From contig NZ_CP035952.1 in the NCBI RefSeq assembly GCF_004214895.1, forward strand, positions 2,304,501 through 2,368,500: 64,000 nucleotides of DNA, in the 5' to 3' direction. Below are positions 45,820 to 52,955 of this stretch, one piece after another. Numbering within the stretch: position 1 is the stretch's first letter; each line of letters starts with the position of its first letter. The notes below the pieces were generated by a model. It saw only the letters and a list, made by a program, of their open reading frames with translations, ran no database searches and had not been told where the DNA came from. This stretch comes from Pseudomonas tructae (GTDB taxonomy: Bacteria > Pseudomonadota > Gammaproteobacteria > Pseudomonadales > Pseudomonadaceae). Made by a program: the position numbers and the translations under genes.

Positions 45820-48800
45820 GTCGGGTTAGCAAAATCATCATCGCCGGGCTGCTGGCCGTACTCGTACTGGCATTGCTGGCCGTGGGCCTGATGCTCGGTA
45901 CCCAGGCCGGCAGCCGTTGGGCGCTGGGGCTGGTGCCGGGGCTGCAGGTGGACAACTTCCAGGGGCGCCTGGCCGGGCGCTGGCAAGCCGAACGCGTGCT
46001 CTGGGAGCAGGGCGGCGACCGGGTCGAGCTGGTGGCGCCGGTACTGGCCTGGTCGCCGGCCTGCCTGCTGCGCATGACCTTGTGCATCGAACAGTTGCAC
46101 GTCGATCAGGTCAACCTGGCTTTTGCTCCTGGCGAACCCAAGCCCGACAGCGGGCCGTTGCAACTGCCGGAGCTCAAATTACCGGTGGCTATCGAACTGG
46201 GTGAGGTACGCGTGGGTCTGCTGCGTCTGGACGGCAGCGAGCAGTTGAGCCAGTTGCAACTGTCGGCTCATTGGACCCCGGGCGGCTTGCAGATCGACAG
46301 TCTGCAACTGCAACGCGATGGCCTCAAGCTGACCCTGCAGGGCTTGCTCAAGCCCGAAGCCGACTGGCCGTTGCAGGCCCAGGGCCAATTGCAGTTGCCC
46401 AGTGTCGACGGGCAACCCTGGCAACTGGCATTGCAGGTGGATGGCGAGCTGCAGAAAACCCTCAAAATCAAGGCGGATAGCAGCGGCTACCTGCAAGCGC
46501 GGCTGAGCGGCGAGGTGCAAGCCCTGGCCGACCATCTGCCAGCGCAACTGCAGATCAGCAGCGAGTCGTTCAAACCCTTGGCCGAACTCCCCGACACCCT
46601 GCAATTTGACAAGCTGCAGCTGAGTGCCAAGGGCAACCTGAAAAGCGGCTATCAACTGCTTGGCTCGGCCAGCCTGCCGGCCGAACAGGGGCCGGTGGCG
46701 CTTAACCTGCAGGGCCGGGTCGACGCCAAGGGCGCCGAGCTCAGTGCCCTGGATCTTATTGCCAGCGCCGAGCAAGCACTCAAGCTCAAGGCCAAGGTTG
46801 ACTGGCAGCAAGGCTTGAGCGCTCAAGCCAGCATCGACTGGCTGGACTTCCCCTGGCTGCGCCTGTATCCAATGCAACCGGCACCGGACGTTGCCTTGCG
46901 CCGCTTCACGGGCCAAGTGCAGTACCGTGATGGCAACTATCAAGGTGAGTTCAACGGTGAGCTGGATGGCCCGGCCGGTGCCTTCAGCCTTGCCAGTCCG
47001 TTCAAGGGTGATCTGCAGCAGGTCAGCCTGGCGCAACTTCAATTGACCGCAGGCCAAGGCAAGGCCGCCGGCAGTGTCGCTGTGCAGTTTGCCGATGGCG
47101 TAGCCTGGGATGCAGCGCTGGAGCTGTCGGCGCTGAACCCGGCGTACTGGCTGGCCGAATTGCCCGGCACCCTGGCCGGCCCGTTGCGCAGCAAGGGTGA
47201 AATGAAAAACGCAGAATTGCGCCTGGATGCCGACCTTGACCTCAAGGGCCGCCTGCGTGGCCAGCCCGCGGTGCTTAAAGCAGTGGCGCAAGGGGCAGGG
47301 CAGCAATGGACCTTGGGCACCCTGGATATCCGCCTGGGCGATAACCACATCAATGGCAGCGGCAGCTTGCAACAGCGCCTGGCCGGGCAGATCGACATCA
47401 ACCTGCCGCGCCTGGGCCAGCTCTGGCCGCAGTTGCAAGGCCAGGTCAAGGGCCGCCTGGAGGTCGCCGGTACCTTGCAGGCCCCCCAGGGCAGTTTCAT
47501 CTTGCAGGGCCAGCAACTGGCCCAGGCTGACAACCGCGTGCAGCGCCTGAGCCTGGATGCACGCCTGGACAAGGCGCAACGCGCGGTCATCGATCTTGAG
47601 GCTGGCAGCATTCGTCTGGGCGATACCAACCTGGGGATGCTCACCGCCAAGGGCGCAGGTGATATTCGCCAGCAAACACTGCAACTGGCCCTGGACGGGC
47701 CACAAATGAAGCTTGACCTGGGCCTGGATGGGCAACTGGACAAGGGCAATTGGCGCGGTCGCCTGGCCAGCGGCGAAATCCAGGCCGGTGGCCAGGATTG
47801 GCGCCTGCAGGCACCGGCCAAACTGCAACGTCTGGCCAGCGGTCAGGTAGATTTTGGCGCCCATTGCTGGCGTTCCGGCCCGGCCAGCCTGTGTGGCGAA
47901 GACCAGCGCCTGGCGCCCGAGCCGCGCCTGCGCTATCACCTCAAGCAGTTCCCGCTGCAAAGCCTGGCGCAGTGGCTGCCCAAGGATTTTGCCTGGCAGG
48001 GGCTGCTCAACGCCGACATCAATCTTGATGTGCCGGCCAGCGGCCCCAAGGGCACCCTCCTTGTCGATGCCAGTGGCGGCACCTTGCGTGTGCGCGAAAA
48101 AGAGCAGTGGCTGGACTTCCCTTATCAAACCCTGCGCCTGCAAAGTACCCTGGGGCCCAGGCGCATCGACACCCGCCTGGATTTCCAGGGCGGCAAGCTC
48201 GGCGAGTTGGCGGTGAATACCCGGCTCGATCCGTTGGCAAAAAACAAGCCGCTGAGCGGTGACTTCCGCCTCAGCGGCCTGGACCTGGCCATCGCCCGTC
48301 CCTTCGCCCCGATGGTCGAACACCTCAATGGCCAGCTCAACGGCAGCGGGCGTTTGTCCGGCACCTTGATGGCGCCTCAGGTCAATGGCAGCCTGAACCT
48401 TGTGCAGGGTGAAATCAGCGGCGCGGAACTGCCGATCAGCCTTGAGGACCTGCAACTGCAAGCGTTGATCGCCGGTGAACAGGTGCAGCTCAACGGCAGT
48501 TGGAAAAGCGGCGAGAGCGGTCAAGGGAGCTTGAGTGGGCAGGTGGGTTGGGGTCAGGCCCTGGCGGTCAATCTGGCGCTGCAAGGCCAGCGCCTGCCGG
48601 TCAACGTCGAACCCTATGCAGCCCTCGAAGTCGCCCCGGACCTTACGATCAGTCTGGTAGATGACAAGCTTGCGGTAACCGGCAAGGTGCTGGTTCCCAA
48701 GGGCAAGATCACCGTACGTGAGTTGCCGCCCTCGACAGTGAAGGTTTCCGATGACACGGTGATCCTCGGCCAGCAGACCGAGGAGGGCAAGCCAGCGATG

Positions 48801-49490
48801 GCCATGGCCATGGACATCGACGTCCAGGTTGGCCAGGAGAAACTCTCGTTCAGCGGCTTTGGCCTGACCGCCAACCTGCTTGGCCACGTGCACATCGGCG
48901 ACAACCTCGATACCCGCGGTGAACTGAGCCTGGCCGACGGTCGCTACCGCGCCTACGGCCAGCGCCTGACCATTCGCCGTGCGCGCCTGTTGTTCGCCGG
49001 TCCCATCGACCAGCCCTACCTGGACATCGAGGCGATTCGTAAAACCGATGACGTGATTGCCGGTATCCGCTTGAGCGGCAGCGCCGAGCAACCGACTACC
49101 CAGGTGTTCTCGGAGCCGGCCATGAGTCAGGAGCAGGCCCTGTCTTACCTGGTGCTCGGACGCCCCTTGGGAACCACGGGCGAGGACAACAACATGCTCG
49201 CTGAAGCGGCGTTGGGCCTCGGCCTTGCCGGCAGTGCCGGCATTACCGGCAGCCTGGCGTCGAGCCTGGGCATCGATGACTTTCAGTTGGACACCCAGGG
49301 CAGTGGCAACACCACCGCCGTGGTCGCCAGTGGCAACCTGACCGAGCGCCTGAGCCTGCGTTACGGTGTCGGGGTGTTCGAGCCGGCCAACACCATCGCC
49401 TTGCGCTACAAGCTCAGCAAGAAGGTCTACCTGGAGGCGGCCAGCGGCCTGGCCAGCTCCCTGGATATCTTCTACAAGCGTGATTTCTAA
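45816..49490 (+). CDS. tamB: Translocation and assembly module protein TamB
   Basis: AsmA-like bridge protein of 1224 residues, starting at GTG 45816 that overlaps the tamA TGA. One N-terminal membrane helix (about 7-28), a very long beta-helical periplasmic region rich in Leu, Gln and Gly, and a C-terminal DUF490/TamB domain (about 880-1224: PSTVKVSDDTVILGQQTEEG, LSYLVLGRPLGTTGEDNNML) that contacts TamA. The protein spans the periplasm and is thought to conduct lipids or help outer-membrane protein insertion. Confidence 0.95.
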   Translation: MSRVSKIIIAGLLAVLVLALLAVGLMLGTQAGSRWALGLVPGLQVDNFQGRLAGRWQAERVLWEQGGDRVELVAPVLAWSPACLLRMTLCIEQLHVDQVNLAFAPGEPKPDSGPLQLPELKLPVAIELGEVRVGLLRLDGSEQLSQLQLSAHWTPGGLQIDSLQLQRDGLKLTLQGLLKPEADWPLQAQGQLQLPSVDGQPWQLALQVDGELQKTLKIKADSSGYLQARLSGEVQALADHLPAQLQISSESFKPLAELPDTLQFDKLQLSAKGNLKSGYQLLGSASLPAEQGPVALNLQGRVDAKGAELSALDLIASAEQALKLKAKVDWQQGLSAQASIDWLDFPWLRLYPMQPAPDVALRRFTGQVQYRDGNYQGEFNGELDGPAGAFSLASPFKGDLQQVSLAQLQLTAGQGKAAGSVAVQFADGVAWDAALELSALNPAYWLAELPGTLAGPLRSKGEMKNAELRLDADLDLKGRLRGQPAVLKAVAQGAGQQWTLGTLDIRLGDNHINGSGSLQQRLAGQIDINLPRLGQLWPQLQGQVKGRLEVAGTLQAPQGSFILQGQQLAQADNRVQRLSLDARLDKAQRAVIDLEAGSIRLGDTNLGMLTAKGAGDIRQQTLQLALDGPQMKLDLGLDGQLDKGNWRGRLASGEIQAGGQDWRLQAPAKLQRLASGQVDFGAHCWRSGPASLCGEDQRLAPEPRLRYHLKQFPLQSLAQWLPKDFAWQGLLNADINLDVPASGPKGTLLVDASGGTLRVREKEQWLDFPYQTLRLQSTLGPRRIDTRLDFQGGKLGELAVNTRLDPLAKNKPLSGDFRLSGLDLAIARPFAPMVEHLNGQLNGSGRLSGTLMAPQVNGSLNLVQGEISGAELPISLEDLQLQALIAGEQVQLNGSWKSGESGQGSLSGQVGWGQALAVNLALQGQRLPVNVEPYAALEVAPDLTISLVDDKLAVTGKVLVPKGKITVRELPPSTVKVSDDTVILGQQTEEGKPAMAMAMDIDVQVGQEKLSFSGFGLTANLLGHVHIGDNLDTRGELSLADGRYRAYGQRLTIRRARLLFAGPIDQPYLDIEAIRKTDDVIAGIRLSGSAEQPTTQVFSEPAMSQEQALSYLVLGRPLGTTGEDNNMLAEAALGLGLAGSAGITGSLASSLGIDDFQLDTQGSGNTTAVVASGNLTERLSLRYGVGVFEPANTIALRYKLSKKVYLEAASGLASSLDIFYKRDF

Positions 49491-49498
49491 GGGCGGTG

Positions 49499-50122
49499 TC
49501 AGCGTACGGTGGCAGCTTCGATGAACTCGTTGTTGTCGTCCGTGGGCTGGGGGGGGGGAGGCAGGCGTTGCGGGCTGATCAGGTTGGTGTATTCCTCAAT
49601 CAGGCGGTTCAGTGCCTCGGGCGGCTCACAGGCCTGGAACTGCATGCGGATCTGTACTTCGTCAGGGTCACGGGCCGCGTCGCCTTGACGTTTGGCCTGG
49701 CTGCCGACCGTCACGTAAAAGCGCTCGCGCGGCAGGTCTGCATTGCCTTCGCCGGTCTCGGTGTTCTGGATTCTCACTGACAGGTCGACCTGCATGCGTT
49801 CGAGCGCCAGCCCTCGGGGCGAAACCAGGGCAATCAGCGGAATCTGCATTTTGTGCTGATCGTCCATGCCGACCTCGACCATCTTGGCCTTCATCGGTGT
49901 GCCCAGTGCGTCCGGGTCGTAGTCGAAAAACTGGTCGAAGAGCTGGATGTATTGCTGGGCGATCAGGTTGTTGGTGGCGGCAGCCGCTTCTTGCAGCCCG
50001 CGGGTGATGTCGCAGAGGTCACTGGCGATGATCGGCGCATTGTTCGGGGCGCTAGCGTCCAAGTGTATGTACTCCTGGAGTATGTGGCTGGAGCCCCTCC
50101 ACGGGAAGGGGCCGGTGGTCAT
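49499..50122 (-). CDS. DUF2589-family protein A
   Basis: Up to 207 residues from the ATG at 50122. A TTG at 50059 has a better ribosome site (GGAGT 8 nt upstream) and would give about 186 residues starting DASAPNNAPIIASDLCDITR. Ala-rich helix near the start, then beta segments KMQIPLIALVSPRGLALERM and VDLSVRIQNTE, and PPEALNRLIEEYTNLISPQR at the end. Shares the layout of the upstream paralogue. Function unknown. Third gene of a Mor-DUF2589-DUF2589 cassette; its coding strand has a C10 run (49549-49558) near the C-terminus. Confidence 0.75.
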   Translation of the reverse strand: MTTGPFPWRGSSHILQEYIHLDASAPNNAPIIASDLCDITRGLQEAAAATNNLIAQQYIQLFDQFFDYDPDALGTPMKAKMVEVGMDDQHKMQIPLIALVSPRGLALERMQVDLSVRIQNTETGEGNADLPRERFYVTVGSQAKRQGDAARDPDEVQIRMQFQACEPPEALNRLIEEYTNLISPQRLPPPPQPTDDNNEFIEAATVR

Positions 50123-50134
50123 GGGCCCTTGCGC

Positions 50135-50740
50135 TTACTCTTGCACTCGGCTGCCCGAGGTGTTGCCGCTGCCGATGTTGGCAGTGACCGGTTTGGTCGC
50201 CGCGTTGGTCAGTGCATCGATAACACGCATTAGCGCCTCCGGAGGATCCTGGCGCCGTATCTTGGTGTTGAAGGCGTAGCGGGCGCGGGTGTCGGTCTTG
50301 CGGGTTTGGGTCGACTTGTGACTGACCTCGCCTTTCAGTTCCATCTTGAACCTGCCGAAGCCGAAGGAGGCCGCAGTGCTTGCGCTGCCGGCGGTTTCGC
50401 GACTGGACTCGGCCTGCTGGGTGATGGTCACTTCGAACTCGACGCTGCCTTCCTCAATGGCAATGTTGGGGTGGGCAATCGCCGCCATCAGCGGAATGCG
50501 CATCTGCTTGGTGACGGTGCCTTTGGACTCACCGTTCTCATCCGTGATGCTTTCGTCGTAGCTGAACTCGACAGCGACGGCCTTGCCGTTCTCGACACAA
50601 ACGCCCATGAGAAAGTCGGCATAGGATTGGCTCGCCGCCACCTGGGCCTGAACCATTGCCTGCAAGGGACCGGCAATCATCCGGTCCAGTGGCAGGGCGT
50701 TCATGACCGATCCGATCAGATCCTTATCAATTGTTGGCAT
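50135..50740 (-). CDS. DUF2589-family protein B
   Basis: A 201-residue cytoplasmic-looking protein: helical start (DLIGSVMNALPLDRMIAGPL, QAMVQAQVAASQSYADFLMG), then beta-rich QMRIPLMAAIAHPNIAIEEG, VEFEVTITQQAE, an FKMELKGEVSHKSTQTRKTD segment, and PPEALMRVIDALTNAATKPV near the end. These features match DUF2589. No signal peptide or membrane span. The gene lies 76 bp downstream of the Mor-like gene and 12 bp before the second DUF2589 gene. Function unknown; a paired oligomeric role is conceivable. Confidence 0.8.
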   Translation of the reverse strand: MPTIDKDLIGSVMNALPLDRMIAGPLQAMVQAQVAASQSYADFLMGVCVENGKAVAVEFSYDESITDENGESKGTVTKQMRIPLMAAIAHPNIAIEEGSVEFEVTITQQAESSRETAGSASTAASFGFGRFKMELKGEVSHKSTQTRKTDTRARYAFNTKIRRQDPPEALMRVIDALTNAATKPVTANIGSGNTSGSRVQE

Positions 50741-50816
50741 GGGTGATTTCCTTATCGAGGGTGCACAGTGGTTGTGCGGGTTGGGGGTTGCTGGTGAAGA
50801 CTGCGGTGGCTATGGC

Positions 50817-51197
50817 TCAGCGTGCATCGGCCTCCTGGCGGCGGATGTTGCCGATCTGGCGCAAACTCAGGCCGTATTTATTGGCCAGCATGCTGCGTGA
50901 CAGGCCATTGGCGCTTTCGCGCTGGATTTGTTGATTGCGCAACTGGCGCAAAAAATGGTCGACCTTGGGGATTTCCAGGGCCATGCCGGCGAAGCGCTTG
51001 ATCAGCGCATCCAGCGCCGGGGCGGGCAGAATCTGCGCCAGGGCGGTTCGTTCGCGATGCTTGGGGATGTACTTGGGACGCCCGCCATAGGCGCAGGTCA
51101 GGTTGTAGGCGTTTTCGATGCCCAGGCACTCGATCAGCATCTGCAGGGAATGGGGCAGTTGCTCGATATCTATTTGCTTGAGGTCGCTCAGTTCCAT
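50817..51197 (-). CDS. Mor-family (Mu middle-operon activator-like) regulator
   Basis: A 126-residue DNA-binding protein. The N-terminal part has the Mor-type YGGRPKYIPKHRERTALAQI segment (about 37-56) and the C-terminus an HTH (SRSMLANKYGLSLRQIGNIR, about 100-119). The family activates phage Mu middle genes as a dimer; bacterial homologues often sit beside accessory genes. Here it begins the cassette with two DUF2589 genes, and no other Mu genes are nearby. A strong hairpin (51222-51253) lies in its leader. Confidence 0.82.
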   Translation of the reverse strand: MELSDLKQIDIEQLPHSLQMLIECLGIENAYNLTCAYGGRPKYIPKHRERTALAQILPAPALDALIKRFAGMALEIPKVDHFLRQLRNQQIQRESANGLSRSMLANKYGLSLRQIGNIRRQEADAR

Positions 51198-51221
51198 GAT
51201 GACTTCCTTGTAGGCGATAGG

Positions 51222-51253
51222 TTGGCACGCAGATGCTTGAGCATCCGTGCCAA
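51222..51253 (-). promoter_or_regulatory. Structured leader hairpin of the Mor/DUF2589 cassette
   Basis: Outer 8-bp arms TTGGCACG/CGTGCCAA, a 2-nt bulge, and an inner arm GATGC/GCATC with a small loop. It ends about 25 bp upstream of the Mor-like ATG, just before its AAGGAAG ribosome site. No T tract follows, so it is an operator or RNA element rather than a classical terminator. Confidence 0.5.
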
Positions 51254-51451
51254 GCGGCTCAAGCCATTCCAGGCAGCATCAACACCGCGTTGCGCCTGTC
51301 TGGCTTGAGCTGGATTTTCGGCCAGCGGGTAGAACGGAGGCTAGGCAGCAAGTAGGGCGGGAAAGGTGGGCTTTGCGCATGCAGCTTGTAGGCTCTTGGG
51401 GAGCCTTAGGTGGGAATGGAGCACTGCTTAAGGCGTAAGGCCTTGATTATC

Positions 51452-51475
51452 GGGGCTTGTCCAAAAACAAACCCC
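51452..51475. terminator. Weak terminator-like dyad
   Basis: GGGGCTTGT and ACAAACCCC (one mismatch) with a CCAAAA loop, 22 bp beyond the stop of the secreted-protein gene on the minus strand. Confidence 0.35.
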
Positions 51476-51497
51476 AGTCTGGTTGGGCAACCCATGC

Positions 51498-51962
51498 TCA
51501 ATCGCAGGGGCGGGCCAGCAGGAGGCTGACCTGCTGCAGGTGGCCAGCGGGTCGGTTGATTGCCTGTGTGGGAAAGCTGCGCCAGTCGACCCATACGCAA
51601 ACAGCGCTGAGCTCGCCTGTTGCGGCCTTGCCTATGACTCTGGGGTGAAAGTCGCGGCGATAGCGTACCTGGGTCTGTTTCAGTGGCCCGGCCTCGTCAG
51701 CGTTAGTCAGGGTCTGTGCAACCAGCGCCGGGATTTGCGCCTGGGGTACTGTAAAATGGACGGTTTGCGCTCCGCTGCCCAAGTGGCCGGCATGCCGGGT
51801 GCGCTGCCACAATTGTTGCCACTGGCTGTTGCTTGCATTGTCGGCCAGTTCAGTGCCCAGGCTCTTGAGCACGCTGGAGGGCACGTTTTCGGTAGGCAAG
51901 GCGTGGGCCTTGAGGAGGGGACCCAGGAGTATCAGGCAGCCCAGCAGGGTGCGCATGAACAT
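51498..51962 (-). CDS. Exported hypothetical protein
   Basis: A 154-residue protein with a signal peptide (MFMRTLLGCLILLGPLLKAH, cut near ALP). An ATG two codons later (51956) is an alternative. Mature part: SNSQWQQLWQRTRHAGHLGS, FTVPQAQIPALVAQTLTNAD, SAVCVWVDWRSFP and a final Cys (ARPCD), so a disulfide between two Cys is likely. I recognise no family. It lies between the Mor/DUF2589 cassette and a small membrane protein; the gap suggests independent expression. Confidence 0.55.
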   Translation of the reverse strand: MFMRTLLGCLILLGPLLKAHALPTENVPSSVLKSLGTELADNASNSQWQQLWQRTRHAGHLGSGAQTVHFTVPQAQIPALVAQTLTNADEAGPLKQTQVRYRRDFHPRVIGKAATGELSAVCVWVDWRSFPTQAINRPAGHLQQVSLLLARPCD

Positions 51963-52121
51963 GGTTGTCTTCCGTTCGTCTGGGCATCAGCCCGGGACAC
52001 CATGTTGGCCAGGCCCAGGTGTCGACAGAAGCGGGAAATTGTCCGCTGGCTGGTACATGACGATGTATCATGCGCACGGCCCGCGTCGGGCCTCTTCGCC
52101 GATGTCGCAAGGAACTACCCA

Positions 52122-52310
52122 ATGACTCAAGGTCAACGCCTGAAATATTCCATCCTGATCTCCCTGCTGGTGCTGGGGATCATGCTCGGTTTGTCGTACC
52201 TGCAAAAGCAAGGGACGATCAGTGAGCAGGTGTTCCAGTACATCGCCATCGCCGTGGCGGTCGTTGTGGTGGTGGTCAATGGCATCATGCGGCGCAAGGT
52301 CAAGCCCTGA
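52122..52310 (+). CDS. Small two-helix membrane protein, 62 aa
   Basis: ATG at 52122 behind AAGGA. The sequence MTQGQRLKYSILISLLVLGI is followed by a second hydrophobic span (YIAIAVAVVVVVVNGIM) and a basic tail RRKVKP. Probably inner membrane with both spans. No family or function recognised. It is convergent with the Fur-like gene. Confidence 0.65.
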   Translation: MTQGQRLKYSILISLLVLGIMLGLSYLQKQGTISEQVFQYIAIAVAVVVVVVNGIMRRKVKP

Positions 52311-52347
52311 GGCCGCAAGCGCGGCCGGCTGATGGCCGGCCGGGCGC

Positions 52348-52734
52348 TCAACGCGAAATAGCTTGCTCCAGCACCGTACGGGCCTGGGGGTTGAGGCTGT
52401 AGCACTTGTCGCTGCCCAGGATGATTACGCCTTCGGCGCACAAGCGCTTGAGCACTTCGCGAACGCTGAGAAACGACAGCGGAATATCGAGCTGTTCGAG
52501 TTGGCTGTGCACCCCGCGTACGCCAATGCTGCGCCCGTTGCGATCGGCCACGTGCAAGGCATCGATGACCTTCAGGCGGATCAGGCTGGTGCGCAAGCCA
52601 AAAGCCCTGAGCAGTTCGCGGATGTGTTCGTTGCCAGCGCGCTCATACTCGCCGGTCGTGGTTTTCTCAGTCACTGGTTGGCTGTTACAGTGCCCAGTTC
52701 CAGCTATTGCCGCTGACTGTTGCTGGTTGTACAT
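52348..52734 (-). CDS. Fur-like DNA-binding protein lacking dimerisation domain (PA2384-like)
   Basis: About 128 residues from the ATG at 52734 (GGAGC ribosome site); an earlier ATG at 52782 adds 16 residues. After a variable N-terminus, NEHIRELLRAFGLRTSLIRL, KVIDALHVADRNGRSIGVRG, VHSQLEQLDIPLSFLSVREV and LKRLCAEGVIILGSDKCYSL form a Fur-type winged helix. The metal-binding and dimerisation half is absent. PA2384 of P. aeruginosa is such a protein and is a neighbour of pvdQ, as here. Probably an iron-related regulator. Confidence 0.8.
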   Translation of the reverse strand: MYNQQQSAAIAGTGHCNSQPVTEKTTTGEYERAGNEHIRELLRAFGLRTSLIRLKVIDALHVADRNGRSIGVRGVHSQLEQLDIPLSFLSVREVLKRLCAEGVIILGSDKCYSLNPQARTVLEQAISR

Positions 52735-52891
52735 GTGAATGCTCCATTTCGTGGCCGATCCGTGGCCTGTCCAGGTAAGCAAAAGTGTTTGCCTACACCT
52801 ATAAGACGAATGAGCGCGGCAAAACTGCAGTACCCGACAAAAAAAATCTGCAGGTTTACCTTCTAAAGACGTACTAGCGGGGCCGATCCGG

Positions 52892-52914
52892 TAAATTTTT
52901 CCAATGAATTTCGT
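52892..52914 (+). promoter_or_regulatory. Candidate PvdS (iron-starvation sigma) promoter for pvdQ
   Basis: TAAAT at 52892-52896 and CGT at 52912-52914, 15 bp apart, before the pvdQ start at 52956. This is one base shorter than the usual 16-17 spacing, so it is a candidate only. Confidence 0.35.
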
Positions 52915-52955
52915 TTAGTCAGGATGATCTTTTCCCTGATGAAGCCGGAGTTCGC

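Larger units (their letters stand above)
51198..51497. other. 300-bp intergenic region upstream of Mor-like gene
   Basis: Contains the leader hairpin (51222-51253), Gly/Ala-rich coding-like GC content without a convincing frame, and a weak terminator-like dyad near 51452. Promoters for the cassette should lie here. Confidence 0.5.

Noticed and set aside
46179..49091. 970-codon open frame on the minus strand, antisense to tamB
   Set aside because: It is a GC-rich shadow frame of tamB, Gln/Ala/Leu-rich without recognisable domains; tamB on the + strand has clear family motifs.
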